A stretch of 64,000 nucleotides of DNA from Cladorhizidae sp. MBARI D1340-BT2 (taxonomy: Eukaryota > Porifera > Demospongiae > Poecilosclerida > Cladorhizidae), in NCBI GenBank assembly GCA_028752905.1, contig JAQNBH010000003.1, positions 31,366,722-31,430,721 of the forward strand, read 5' to 3'. Below, in pieces: positions 1 to 14,300 of the stretch (its first letter is position 1; each line of letters begins with the position of its first letter). Under the pieces are notes generated by a model. The model was not told the origin of the DNA, made no database searches, and saw only the letters and a list, made by a program, of their open reading frames with translations. The position numbers were made by a program, and so were the translations under genes.

Positions 1-280
1 TTCCTGATGAAGGCTAGAGCATCTAGTCATTATTAGAGCATCTAGTCATTATTCCTGATGAAGACTAGAGCATCTAGTCATTATTCCTGGTGAAGGCTAG
101 AGCATCTAGTCATTATTCCTGATGAAGGCTAGAGCATCTAGTCATTATTCCTGATGAAGCTATAGCACCTAGTCATTATTCCTGATGAAGGCTGGAGCAT
201 CTAGTAATTATTCCTGATGAAGGCTATAGTCATTATTCATGATGAAGGCTATAGCATCTAGTCATTATCCTGATGAAAGC

Positions 281-2697
281 CACAGCATCTAGTCATTATT
301 CCTGATGAAGGCTAGAGCACCTAGTCATTATTCCTGATGAAGGCTAGAACACCTAGTCATTATTCCTGATTAAGGCTAGAGCATCTAGTCATTATTGCTG
401 ATGAAGGCTAGAGCATCTAGTCATTATTCCTGATGAAGGCTAGAGCACCTAGTCATTATTCCTGATGAAGGCTAGAGCATCTAGTCATTATTCCTGATGA
501 AGGCTAGAGCATCTAGTCATTATTCCTGATGAAGGCTATAGCATCTAGTCATTATTCCTGATGAAGGCTAGAGCATCTAGTCGTTATTCCTGATGAAGGC
601 TAGAACATCTAGTCATTATTCCTGATGAGACTAGAGCATCTAGTCATTATTCCTGATAGTCATTATTCCTAATGGAGGCTGGAGCATCTATTCATTATTC
701 CTGATGAAAGTCAGAGTATCTAGTCATTATTCATTGATGAAGGCTAGAGCATCTAGTCATTATTCCTGATGAAGGTCAGAGCATCTAGTCATTATTCCTT
801 ATGAAGGCTAGAGCATCTAGTCATTATTAGAGAATCTAGTCATTATTCCTGATGAAGACTAGAGCATCTAGTCATTATTCCTGATGAAGGCTAGAGCATC
901 TAGTCGTTATTCCTGATGACTAGAGCATCTAGTCATTATTCCTGATAGTCATTATTCCTAATGAAAGCTGGAGCATCTATTCATTATTCCTGATGAAAGT
1001 CAGAGCATCTAGTCTCATTATTCATTGATGAAGGCTAGAGCATCTAGTCATTATTCCTGATGAAGGTCAGAGCATCTAGTCATTATTCCTGATGAAGGCT
1101 AGAGCATCTAGTCATTATTCCTGATGAAGGCTAGAGCATCTAGTCATTATTCCTGATGAAGGCTAGAGCATCTAGTCATTATCCTGATGAAGGCCACAGC
1201 ATCTAGTCATTATTCCTGATGAAGGCTAGAGCACCTAGTCATTATTCCTGATGAAGGCTAGAACACCTAGTCATTATTCCTGATTAAGGCTAGAGCATCT
1301 AGTCATTATTGCTGATGAAGGCTAGAGCATCTAGTCATTATTCCTGATGAAGGCTAGAGCAACTAGTCATTATTCCTGATGAAGGCTAGAGCATCTAGTC
1401 TTTATTCCTGATGAAGGTTAGAGCATCTAGTCATTATTCCTGATGAAGGCTATAGCATGTAGTCATTATTCTTGATGAAGGCTAGAGCATCTAGTCGTTA
1501 TTCCTGATGAAGGCTAGAACATCTAGTCATTATTCCTGATGAGACTAGAGCATCTAGTCATTATTCCTGATAGTCATTATTCCTAATGAAGGCTGGAGCA
1601 TCTATTCATTATTCCTGATGAAAGTCAGAGCATCTAGTCATTATTAATTGATGAAGGCTAGAGCATCTAGTCATTATTCCTGAAGAAGGTCAGAGCATCT
1701 AGTCATTATTCCTGATGAAGGCTAGAGCATCTAGTCATTATTAGAGCATCTAGTCATTATTCCTGATGAAGACTAGAGCATCTAGTCATTATTCCTGGTG
1801 AAGGCTAGAGCATCTAGTCATTATTCCTGATGAAGGCTAGAGCATCTAGTCATTATTCCTGATGAAGCTATAGCACCTAGTCATTATTCCTGATGAAGGC
1901 TGGAGCATCTAGTAATTATTCCTGATGAAGGCTATAGTCATTATTCATGATGAAGGCTATAGCATCTAGTCATTATTCCTGGAGCATCTAGTCATTATTC
2001 CTGATGAAGGCTAGAGCATCTAGTCATTATTCCTGATGAAGGCTAGAGCATCTAGTCATTATTCCTGATGAAGGCTAGAGCATCTAGTCATTATCCTGAT
2101 GAAGGCCACAGCATCTAGTCATTATTCCTGATGAAGGCTAGAGCACCTAGTCATTATTCCTGATGAAGGCTAGAACACCTAGTCATTATTCCTGATGAAG
2201 GCTAGAGCATCTAGTCATTATTGCTGATGAAGGCTAGAGCATCTAGTAATTATTCCTGATGAAGGCTAGAGCACCTAGTCATTATTGCTGATGAAGGCTA
2301 GAGCATCTAGTCATTATTCCTGATGAAGGCTAGAGCATCTAGTCATTATTCCTGATGAAGGCTAGAGTATCTAGTCATTATTTCTGATGAAGGCTAGAGC
2401 ATCTAGTCGTTATTCCTGATGACTAGAGCATCTAGTCATTATTCCTGATAGTCATTATTCCTAATGAAGGCTGGAGCATCTATTCATTATTCCTGATGTA
2501 AGTCAGAGCATCTAGTCTCATTATTCATTGATGAAGGCTAGAGCATCTAGTCATTATTCCTGATGAAGGTCATAGCATCTAGTCATTATTCCTGATGAAG
2601 GCTAGAGCATCTAGTCATTATTCCTGATGAAGGCTAGAGCATCTAGTCATTATTCCTGATGAAGGCTAGAGCATCTAGTCATTATCCTGATGAAGGC
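281..2697 (+). repeat. Higher-order repeat block, ~2.42 kb, copy 1
   Basis: The distinctive 31-bp variant unit containing CCACAGC occurs at 281, 1195, 2107 and 2698, giving spacings of 914, 912 and 591 bp (sum 2,417). Exactly the same three spacings recur from 5504. Between these anchors the other variant monomers, such as GTCGTTATT, GATGAGACTAG, the GATAGTCATT junction and TATTAGAG, follow a shared order. It is a multi-monomer higher-order repeat inside the satellite. The block edges are arbitrary because I chose the CCACAGC unit as phase marker. Confidence 0.8.
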
Positions 2698-5503
2698 CAC
2701 AGCATCTAGTCATTATTCCTGATGAAAGCTAGAGCACTTAGTCATTATTCCTGATGAAGGCTAGAACACCTAGTCATTATTCCTGATTAAGGCTAGAGCA
2801 TCTAGTCATTATTGCTGATGAAGGCTAGAGCATCTAGTCATTATTCCTGATGAAGGCTAGAGCACCTAGTCATTATTCCTGATGAAGGATAGAGCATCTA
2901 GTCATTACTCCTGATGAAGGCTAGAGCATCTAGTCATTATTCCTGATGAAGGCTATAGCATCCAGTCATTATTCCTGATGAAGGCTAGAGCATCTAGTCG
3001 TTATTCCTGATGAAGGCTAGAACATCTAGTCATTATTCCTGATGAGACTAGAGCATCTAGTCATTATTCCTGATAGTCATTATTCCTAATGAAGGCTGGA
3101 GCATCTATTCATTATTCCTGATGAAAGTCAGAGAATCTAGTCATTATTCATTGATGAAGGCTAGAGTATCTAGTCATTATTCCTGATGAAGGTCAGAGCA
3201 TCTAGTCATATTCTTGATGAAGGCTAGAGCATCTAGTCATTATTAGAGCATCTAGTCATTATTCCTGATGAAGACTAGAGCATCTAGTCATTATTCCTGG
3301 TGAAGGCTAGAGCATCTAGTCATTATTCCTGATGAAGGCTGGAGCATCTAGACAATATTCCTGATGATGGCTAGAGCATCTAGTCATTAGTCCTGATGAA
3401 TGCTAGAGCATCTAGTCATTATTCCTGATGAAGGCTAGAGCACCTAGTCATTATTTATGATGAAGGCTGGAGCATATAATCAATATTCCTGATGAAGACT
3501 AGAGCATCTAGTCATTATTCCTGATGAAGACTAGAGCATCTAGTCATTATTCCTGATGAAGGCTGGAGTATCTAGTCAATATTCCTGATGAAGGCTAGAG
3601 CATCTAGTCATTATTCCTAATGAAAGCTAGGCTAGATCATCTAGTCATTATTCTAGATGAAGGCTAGAGCATCTAGTCATTATTGCTGATGAAGGCTAGA
3701 GCATCTAGTCATTATTCCTGATGAAGGCTAGAGCACCTAGTCATTATTGCTGATGAAGGCTAGAGCATCTAGTCATTATTCCTGATGAAGGCTAGAGCAT
3801 CTAGTCATTATTCCTGATGAAGGCTAGAGCATCTAGTCATTATTCCTGATGAAGGTTAGAGCATCTAGTCGTTATTCCTGATGACTACAGCATCTAGTCA
3901 TTATTCCTGATAGTCATTATTCCTAATGAAGGCTGGAGCATCTATTCATTATTCCTGATGAAAGTCAGAGCATCTAGTCTCATTATTCATTGATGAAGGC
4001 TAGAGCATCTAGTCATTATTCCTGATGAAGGCTAGAGCATCTAGTCATTATTCCTGATGAAGGCTAGAGCATCTAGTCATTATTCCTGATGAAGGCTAGA
4101 GCATCTAGTCATTATCCTGATGAAGGCCACAGCATCTAGTCATTATTCCTGATGAAGGCTAGAGCACTTAGTCATTATTCCTGATGAAGGCTAGAACACC
4201 TAGTCATTATTCCTGATTAAGGCTAGAGCATCTAGTCATTATTTCTGATGAAGGCTAGAGCATCTAGTCATTATTCCTGATGAAGACTAGAGCATCTAGT
4301 CATTATTCCTGGTGAAGGCTAGAGCATCTAGTCATTATTCCTGATGAAGGCTGGAGCATCTAGTCAATATTCCTGATGATAGCTAGAGCATCTAGTCATT
4401 AGTCCTGATGAAGGCTAGAGCATCTAGTCATTATTCCTGATGAAGGCTAGAGCACCTAGTCATTATTTATGATGAAGGCTGGAGCATATAGTCAATATTC
4501 CTGATGAAGACTAGAGCATCTAGTCATTATTCCTGATGAAGGCTAGAGCATCTAGTCATTATTCCTGATGAAGGCTAGGGCATCTAGTCATTATTCCTGA
4601 TGAAGGCTAGAGCAACAAGTCATTATTCCTGATGAAGGCTAGAGCATCTAGTCATTATTCCTGATAAAGGCTAGAGCATCTAGTCATTATTCCTGATGAA
4701 TGATAGAGCATCTAGTCATTATTCCTGATGAAGGCTAGAGCATCTAGTCATTATTCCTGGAGCATCTAGTCATTATTCCTGATGAAGGCTAGAGCATCTA
4801 GTCATTATTCCTGATGAAGGCTAGAGCATCTAGTCATTATTCCTGATGAAGGCTAGAGCATCTAGTCATTATCCTGATGAAGGCCACAGCATCTAGTCAT
4901 TATTCCTGATGAAGGCTAGAGCACCTAGTCATTATTCCTGATGAAGGCTAGAACACCTAGTCATTATTCCTGATGAAGGCTAGAGCATCTAGTCATTATT
5001 GCTGATGAAGGCTAGAGCATCTAGTAATTATTCCTGATGAAGGCTAGAGCACCTAGTCATTATTGCTGATGAAGGCTAGAGCATCTAGTCATTATTCCTG
5101 ATGAAGGCTAGAGCATCTAGTCATTATTCCTGATGAAGGCTAGAGCATCTAGTCATTATTCCTGATGAAGGCTAGAGCATCTAGTCGTTATTCCTGATGA
5201 CTAGAGCATCTAGTCATTATTCCTGATGACTAAGCATCTAGTCATTATTCCTGATAGTCATTATTCCTAATGAAGGCTGGAGCATCTATTCATTATTCCT
5301 GATGAAAGTCAGAGCATCTAGTCTCATTATTCATTGATGAAGGCTAGAGAATCTAGTCATTATACCTTATGAAGGTCAGAGCATCTAGTCATTATTCCTG
5401 ATGAAGGCTAGAGCATCTAGTCATTATTCCTGATGAAGGCTAGAGCATCTAGTCATTATTCCTGATGAAGGCTAGAGTATCTAGTCATTATCCTGATGAA
5501 AGC

Positions 5504-7920
5504 CACAGCATCTAGTCATTATTCCTGATGAAGGCTAGAGCACCTAGTCATTATTCCTGATGAAGGCTAGAACACCTAGTCATTATTCCTGATTAAGGCT
5601 AGAGCATCTAGTCATTATTGCTGATGAAGGCTAGAGCATCTAGTCATTATTCCTGATGAAGGCTAGAGCACCTAGTCATTATTCCTGATGAAGGCTTAAG
5701 CATCTAGTCATTATTCCTGATGAAGGCTAGAGCATCTAGTCATTATTCCTGATGAAGGCTATAGCATCTAGTCATTATTCCTGATGAAGGCTAGAGCATC
5801 TAGTCGTTATTCTTGATGAAGGCTAGAACATCTAGTCATTATTCCTGATGAGACTAGAGCATCTAGTCATTATTCCTGATAGTCATTATTCCTGATGAAG
5901 GCTGGAGCATCTATTCATTATTCCTGATGAAAGTCAGAGTATCTAGTCATTATTCATTGATGAAGGCTAGAGCATCTAGTCATTATTCCTGATGAAGGTC
6001 AGAGCATCTAGTCATTATTCCTGATGAAGGCTAGAGCATCTAGTCATTATTAGAGAATCTAGTCATTATTCCTGATGAAGACTAGAGCATCTAGTCATTA
6101 TTCCTGATGAAGGCTAGAGCATCTAGTCGTTATTCCTGATGACTAGAGCATCTAGTCATTATTCCTGATAGTCATTATTCCTAATGAAAGCTGGAGCATC
6201 TATTCATTATTCCTGATGAAAGTCAGAGCATCTAGTCTCATTATTCATTGATGAAGGCTAGAGCATCTAGTCATTATTCCTGATGAAGGTCAGAGCATCT
6301 AGTCATTATTCCTGATGAAGGCTAGAGCATCTAGTCATTATTCCTGATGAAGGCTAGAGCATCTAGTCATTATTCCTGATGAAGGCTAGAGCATCTAGTC
6401 ATTATCCTGATGAAGGCCACAGCATCTAGTCATTATTCCTGATGAAGGCTAGAGCACCTAGTCATTATTCCTGATGAAGGCTAGAACACCTAGTCATTAT
6501 TCCTGATTAAGGCTAGAGCATCTAGTCATTATTGCTGATGAAGGCTAGAGCATCTAGTCATTATTCCTGATGAAGGCTAGAGCAACTAGTCATTATTCCT
6601 GATGAAGGCTAGAGCATCTAGTCTTTATTCCTGATGAAGGCTAGAGCATCTAGTCATTATTCCTGATGAAGGCTATAGCATCTAGTCATTATTCCTGATG
6701 AAGGCTAGAGCATCTAGTCGTTATTCCTGATGAAGGCTAGAACATCTAGTCATTATTCCTGATGAGACTAGAGCATCTAGTCATTATTCCTGATAGTCAT
6801 TATTCCTAATGAAGGCTGGAGCATCTATTCATTATTCCTGATGAAAGTCAGAGCATCTAGTCATTATTAATTGATGAAGGCTAGAGCATCTAGTCATTAT
6901 TCCTGATGAAGGTCAGAGCATCTAGTCATTATTCCTGATGAAGGCTAGAGCATCTAGTCATTATTAGAGCATCTAGTCATTATTCCTGATGAAGACTAGA
7001 GCATCTAGTCATTATTCCTGGTGAAGGCTAGAGCATCTAGTCATTATTCCTGATCAAGGCTAGAGCATCTAGTCATTATTCCTGATGAAGCTATAGCACC
7101 TAGTCGTTATTCCTGATGAAGGCTGGAGCATCTAGTAATTATTCCTGATGAAGGCTATAGTCATTATTCATGATGAAGGCTATAGCATCTAGTCATTATT
7201 CCTGGAGCATCTAGTCATTATTCCTGATGAAGGCTAGAGCATCTAGTCATTATTCCTGATGAAGGCTAGAGCATCTAGTCATTATTCCTGATGAAGGCTA
7301 GAGCATCTAGTCATTATCCTGATGAAGGCCACAGCATCTAGTCATTATTCCTGATGAAGGCTAGAGCACCTAGTCATTATTCCTGATGAAGGCTAGAACA
7401 CCTAGTCATTATTCCTGATGAAGGCTAGAGCATCTAGTCATTATTGCTGATGAAGGCTAGAGCATCTAGTAATTATTCCTGATGAAGGCTAGAGCACCTA
7501 GTCATTATTGCTGATGAAGGCTAGAGCATCTAGTCATTATTCCTGATGAAGGCTAGAGCATCTAGTCATTATTCCTGATGAAGGCTAGAGCATCTAGTCA
7601 TTATTTCTGATGAAGGCTAGAGCATCTAGTCGTTATTCCTGATGACTAGAGCATCTAGTCATTATTCCTGATAGTCATTATTCCTAATGAAGGCTGGAGC
7701 ATCTATTCATTATTCCTGATGTAAGTCAGAGCATCTAGTCTCATTATTCATTGATGAAGGATAGAGCATCTAGTCATTATTCCTGATGAAGGTCAGAGCA
7801 TCTAGTCATTATTCCTGATGAAGGCTAGAGCATCTAGTCATTATTCCTGATGAAGGCTGGAGCATCTAGTCATTATTCCTGATGAAGGCTAGAGCATCTA
7901 GTCATTATCCTGATGAAAGC
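5504..7920 (+). repeat. Higher-order repeat block, ~2.42 kb, copy 2
   Basis: This is the second copy of the block starting at 281. The CCACAGC units lie at 5504, 6418, 7330 and 7921, with spacings 914, 912 and 591 bp, identical to copy 1. The offset between copies is 5,223 bp. The next CCACAGC unit follows at 8835, again 914 bp on, so a third copy starts here before the pattern changes. Minor base differences separate the copies. Confidence 0.8.
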
Positions 7921-8369
7921 CACAGCATCTAGTCATTATTCCTGATGAAGTCTAGAGCACCTAGTCATTATTCCTGATGAAGGCTAGAACACCTAGTCAT
8001 TATTCCTGATTAAGGCTAGAGCATCTAGTCATTATTGCTGATGAAGGCTAGAGCATCTAGTCATTATTCCTGATGAAGGCTAGAGCACCTAGTCATTATT
8101 CCTGATGAAGGCTAGAGCATCTAGTCATTATTCCTGATGAAGGCTAGAGCATCTAGTCATTATTCGTGATGAAGGCTATAGGATCTAGTTATTATTCCTG
8201 ATGAAGGCTAGAGCATCTAGTCGTTATTCCTGATGAAGGCTAGAACATCTAGTCATTATTCCTGATGAGACTAGAGCATCTAGTCATTATTCCTGATAGT
8301 CATTGTTCCTAATGAAGGCTGGAGCATCTATTCATTATTCCTGATGAAAGTCAGAGTATCTAGTCATTA

Positions 8370-11300
8370 TTCATTGATGAAGGCTAGAGCATCTAGTCAT
8401 TATTCCTGATGAAGGTCAGAGCATCTAGTCATTATTCCTGATGAAGGCTAGAGCATCTAGTCATTATTAGAGAATCTAGTCATTATTCCTGATGAAGACT
8501 AGAGCATCTAGTCATTATTCCTGATGAAGGCTAGAGCATCTAGTCGTTATTCCTGATGACTAGAGCATCTAGTCATTATTCCTGATAGTCATTATTCCTA
8601 ATGAAAGCTGGAGCATCTATTCATTATTCCTGATGAAAGTCAGAGCATCTAGTCTCATTATTCATTGATGAAGGCTAGAGCATCTAGTCATTATTCCTGA
8701 TGAAGTTCAGAGCATCTAGTCATTATTCCTGATGAAGGCTAGAGCATCTAGTCATTATTCCTGATGAAGGCTAGAGCATCTAGTCATTATTCCTGATGAA
8801 GGCTAGAGCATCTAGTAAATATCCTGATGAAGGCCACAGCATCTAGTCATTATTCCTGATGAAGGCTAGAGCACCTAGTCATTATTCCTGATGAAGGCAA
8901 GAACACCTAGTCATTATTCCTGATTAAGGCTAGAGCATCTAGTCATTATTGCTGATGAAGGCTAGAGCATCTAGTCATTATTCCTGATGAAGGCTAGAGC
9001 AACTAGTCATTATTCCTGATGAAGGCTAGAGCATCTAGTCTTTATTCCTGATGAAGGCTAGAGCATCTAGTCATTATCCTGATGAAGGCTATAGCATCTA
9101 GTCATTATTCCTGATGAAGGCTAGAGCATCTAGTCGTTATTCCTGATGAAGGCTAGAACATCTAGTCATTATTCCTGATGAGACTAGAGCATCTAGTCAT
9201 TATTCCTGATAGTCATTATTCCTAATGAAGGCTGGAGCATCTATTCATTATTCCTGATGAAAGTCAGAGCATCTAGTCATTATTCATTGATGAAGGCTAG
9301 AGCATCTAGTTATTATTCCTGATGAAGGTCAGAGCATCTAGTCATTATTCCTGATGAAGGCTAGAGCATCTAGTCATTATTCCTGATGAAGGTCAGAGCA
9401 TCTAGTCATTATTCCTGATGAAGGCTAGAGCATCTAGTCATTATTAGAGCATCTAGTCATTATTCCTGATGAAGACTAGAGCATCTAGTCATTATTCCTG
9501 GTGAAGGCTAGAGCATCTAGTAATTATTCCTGATGAAGGCTAGAGCATCTAGTCATTATTCCTGATGAAGCTATAGCACCTAGTCATTATTCCTGATGAA
9601 GGCTGGAGCATCTAGTCAATATTCCTGATGATGGCTAGAGCATCTAGTCATTAGTCCTGATGAAGGCTAGAGCATCTAGTCATTATTCCTGATGTCTAGA
9701 GCATCTAGTCATTATTCCTGAAAGTTATGATTCCTGATAAAGGCTAGTCATTATTCTGATGAAGGCTAGAGCATTTAGTCATTATTCCTGATGAAGGCTA
9801 GAGCATCTAGTCATTATTCCTTGATGAAGGATAGAGCATCTAGTTATTATTCCTTGATGAAGGCTAGAGCATCTAGTCATTATTCCTGATGAAGGTCAGA
9901 GCATCTAGTCATTATTCCTGATGAAGGCTAGAGCACCTAGTCATTATTTATGATGAAGGCTGGAGCATATAGTCAATATTCCTTATGAAGGCTAAAGAAT
10001 CTAGTCATTTTCCTGATGAAGGCTAGAGCATCTAGTCATTATTCCTGATGAAGGCTAGGGCATCTAGTCATTATTCCTGATGAAGGCTAGAGCATCAAGT
10101 CATTATTCCTGATGAAGGCTAGAGCATCTAGTCATTATTCCTGATAAAGGCTAGAGCATCTAGTCATTATTCCTGATGAAGGATAGAGCATCTAGTCATT
10201 ATTCCTGATGAAGGCTAGATCATCTAGTCATTATTCCTGATGAAGGCTGGAGTATCTAGTCAATATTCCTGATGAAGGCTAGAGCATCTAGTCATTATTC
10301 CTAATGAAGGCTAGGCTAGAGAATCTAGTCATTATTCCTGATGACTAGAGCATCTAGTCATTATTCCTGATAGTCATTATTCCAGATGAAGGCTGGAGCA
10401 TCTAGTCATTATTCCTAATGAAGGCTAGAGAAGCTGGTCATTATTCCTTGATGAAGGCTATAGCATCTAGTCATTATTCCTTGATGAAGGCTACAGCATC
10501 TAGTCATTATTCCTGATGAAAGTCAGAGCATCTAGTCATTATTCAATGATGAAGTATAGAGCACCTAGTCATTATTCCTGATGAAGGTCAGAGCATCTAG
10601 TCATTATTCCTGATGATGGCTAGAGCATCTAGTCTCAGTTGTCCTGATGAAGGCTAGAGTATCTAGTCATTATTCCTGATGACTAGAGCATCTAGTCATT
10701 ATTCCTGATAGTTATTATTCCTGGGAGCTTCTAGTCATTATTCCTGATGAAGGCTAGAGCATTTAGTCATTATTCCTGAGCATCTAGTCATTATTCCTTG
10801 ATGAAAGCTAGAGCATCTAGTTATTATTCCTTGATGAAGGCTAGAGCATCTAGTCATTATTCCTGATGAAGGTCAGAGCATATAGTCATTATACCTGATG
10901 AAGGCTAGAGCACCTAGTCATTATTTATGATGAAGGCTGGAGCATCTAGTCATTAAGGCTGGAGCATCTAGTCATTATTCCTGATGAAGACTAGAGCATA
11001 TAGTCATTATTCCTGATGAAGGCTAGATTATCTAGTAATTATTCCTGATGAAGGCTATAGTCATTATTCCTGATGAAGGCTAGAGCATCTAGTCATTATT
11101 CCTGGAGCATCTAGTCATTATTCCTGATGAAGGCTAGAGCATCTAGTCATTATTCCTGATGAAGGCTAGAGCATCTAGTCATTATTCCTGATGAAGGCTA
11201 GAGCATCTAGTCATTATCCTGATGAAGGCCACAGCATCTAGTCATTATTCCTGATGAAGGCTAGAGCACCTAGTCATTATTCCTGATGAAGGCTAGAACA

Positions 11301-14300
11301 CCTAGTCATTATTGCTGATGAAGGCTAGAGCATCTAGTCATTATTGCTGATGAAGGCTAGAGCATCTAGTCATTATTCCTGATGAAGGATAGAGCACCTA
11401 GTCATTATTCCTGATGAATGCTAGAGCATCTAGTCATTATTCCTGATGAAGGCTGAAGCATCTAGTCATTATTCCTGATGAAGGTCAGAGCATCTAGTCA
11501 TTATTCCTGATGAAGGCTAGAGCATCTAGTCATTATTCCTGATGAAGGCTAGAGCATCTAGTCATTATTCCTGATGAAGGCTAGAGCATCTAGTCATTAT
11601 TCCTGATGAAGGCTAGAGCATCTAGTCATTATTCCTGATGAAGGCTAGAGCATCTAGTCATTATTCCTGATGAAGGCTAGAGCATCTAGTCGTTATTCCT
11701 GATGACTAGAGAATCTAGTCATTATTCCTGATAGTCATTATTCCTAATGAAGGCTGGAGCATCTATTCATTATTCCTGATGAAAGTCAGAGCATCTAGTC
11801 TCATTATTCATTGATGAAGGCTAGTGCATCTAGTCATTATTCCTGATGAAGGTCAGAGCATCTAGTCATTATTCCTGATGAAGGCTAGAGCATCAAGTCA
11901 TTATTCCTGATGAAGGCTAGAGCATCTAGTCATTATTCCTGATAAAGGCTAGAGCATCTAGTCATTATTCCTGATGAAGGATAGAGCATCTAGTCATTAT
12001 TCCTGATGAAGGCTAGATCATCTAGTCATTATTCCTGATGAAGGCTGGAGTATCTTGTCAATATTCCTGATGAAGGCTAGAGCATCTAGTCATTATTCCT
12101 AATGAAGGCTAGGCTAGAGAATCTAGTCATTATTCCTGATGACTAGAGCATCTAGTCATTATTCCTGATAGTCATTATTCCAGATGAAGGCTGGAGCATC
12201 TAGTCATTATTCCTAATGAAGGCTAGAGCAGCTGGTCATTATTCCTTGATGAAGGCTATAGCATCTAGTCATTATTCCTTGATGAAGGCTACAGCATCTA
12301 GTCATTATTCCTGATGAAAGTCAGAGCATCTAGTCATTATTCAATGATGAAGGCTAGAGCATCTAGTCTCATTAGTCCTGATGAAGGCTAGAGCATCTAG
12401 TCATTATTCCTGATGACTAGAGCATCTAGTCATTATTCCTGATAGTTATTATTCCTGGGAGCTTCTAGTCATTATTCCTGATGAAGGCTAGAGCATTTAG
12501 TCATTATTCCTGAGCATCTAGTCATTATTCCTTGATGAAAGCTAGAGCATCTAGTTATTATTCCTTGATGAAGGCTAGAGCATCTAGTCATTATTCCTGA
12601 TGAAGGTCAGAGCATATAGTCATTATTCCTGATGAAGGCTAGAGCACCTAGTCATTATTTATGATGAAGGCTGGAGCATCTAGTCATTAAGGCTGGAGCA
12701 TCTAGTCATTATTCCTGATGAAGACTAGAGCATATAGTCATTATTCCTGATGAAGGCTAGATTATCTAGTAATTATTCCTGATGAAGGCTATAGTCATTA
12801 TTCCTGATGAAGGCTAGAGCATCTAGTCATTATTCCTGGAGCATCTAGTCATTATTCCTGATGAAGGCTAGAGCATCTAGTCATTATTCCTGATGAAGGC
12901 TAGAGCATCTAGTCATTATTCCTGATAAAGGCTAGAGCATCTAGTCATTATCCTGATGAAGGCCACAGCATCTAGTCATTATTCCTGATGAAGGCTAGAG
13001 CACCTAGTCATTATTCCTGATGAAGGCTAGAACACCTAGTCATTATTGCTGATGAAGGCTAGAGCATCTAGTCATTATTGCTGATGAAGGCTAGAGCATC
13101 TAGTCATTATTCCTGATGAAGGATAGAGCACCTAGTCATTATTCCTGATGAATGCTAGAGCATCTAGTCATTATTCCTGATGAAGGCTGAAGCATCTAGT
13201 CATTATTCCTGATGAAGGTCAGAGCATCTAGTCATTATTCCTGATGAAGGCTAGAGCATCTAGTCATTATTCCTGATGAAGGCTAGAGCATCTAGTCATT
13301 ATTCCTGATGAAGGCTAGAGCATCTAGTCATTATTCCTGATGAAGGCTAGAGCATCTAGTCATTATTCCTGATGAAGGCTAGAGCATCTAGTCATTATTC
13401 CTGATGAAGACTAGAGCATCCAGTCGTTATTCCTGATGACTAGAGCATCTAGTCATTATTCCTGATAGTCATTATTCCTAATGAAGGCTGGAGCATCTAT
13501 TCATTATTCATGATGAAAGTCAGAGCATCGAGTCTCATTATTCATTGATGAAGGCTAGAGCATCTAGTCATTATTCCTGATGAAGGTCAGAGCATCTAGT
13601 CATTATTCCTGATGAAGGCTAGAGCATCTAGTCATTATTCCTGATAAAGGCCACAGCATCTAGTCATTATTCCTGATGAAGGCTAGAGCATCTAGTCATT
13701 ATCCTGATGAAGGCCACAGCATCTAGTCATTATTCCTGATGAAGGCTAGAGCACCTAGTCATTATTCCTGATGAAGGCTAGAACACCTAGTCATTATTCC
13801 TGATGAAGGCTAGAGCATCTAGTCATTATTCCTGATGAAGGCTATAGCATCTAGTCATTATTCCTGATGAAGGCTAGAGCATCTAGTCGTTATTCCTGAT
13901 GAAGGCTAGAACATCTAGTCATTATTCCTGATGAGACTAGAGCATCTAGTCATTATTCCTGATAGTCATTATTCCTAATGAAGGCTGGAGCATCTATTCA
14001 TTATTCCTGATGAAAGTCAGAGCATCTAGTCATTATTCATTGATGAAGGCTAGAGCATCTAGTCATTATTCCTGATGAAGGTCAGAGCATCTAGTCATTA
14101 TTCCTGATGAAGGCTAGAGCATCTAGTCATTATTAGAGCATCTAGTCATTATTCCTGATGAAGACTAGAGCATCTAGTTATTATTCCTGGTGAAGGCTAG
14201 AGCATCTAGTCATTATTCCTGATGAAGACTAGAGCATCTAGTCATTATTCCTGATGAAGCTATAGCACCTAGTCATTATTCCTGATGAAGGCTGGAGCAT

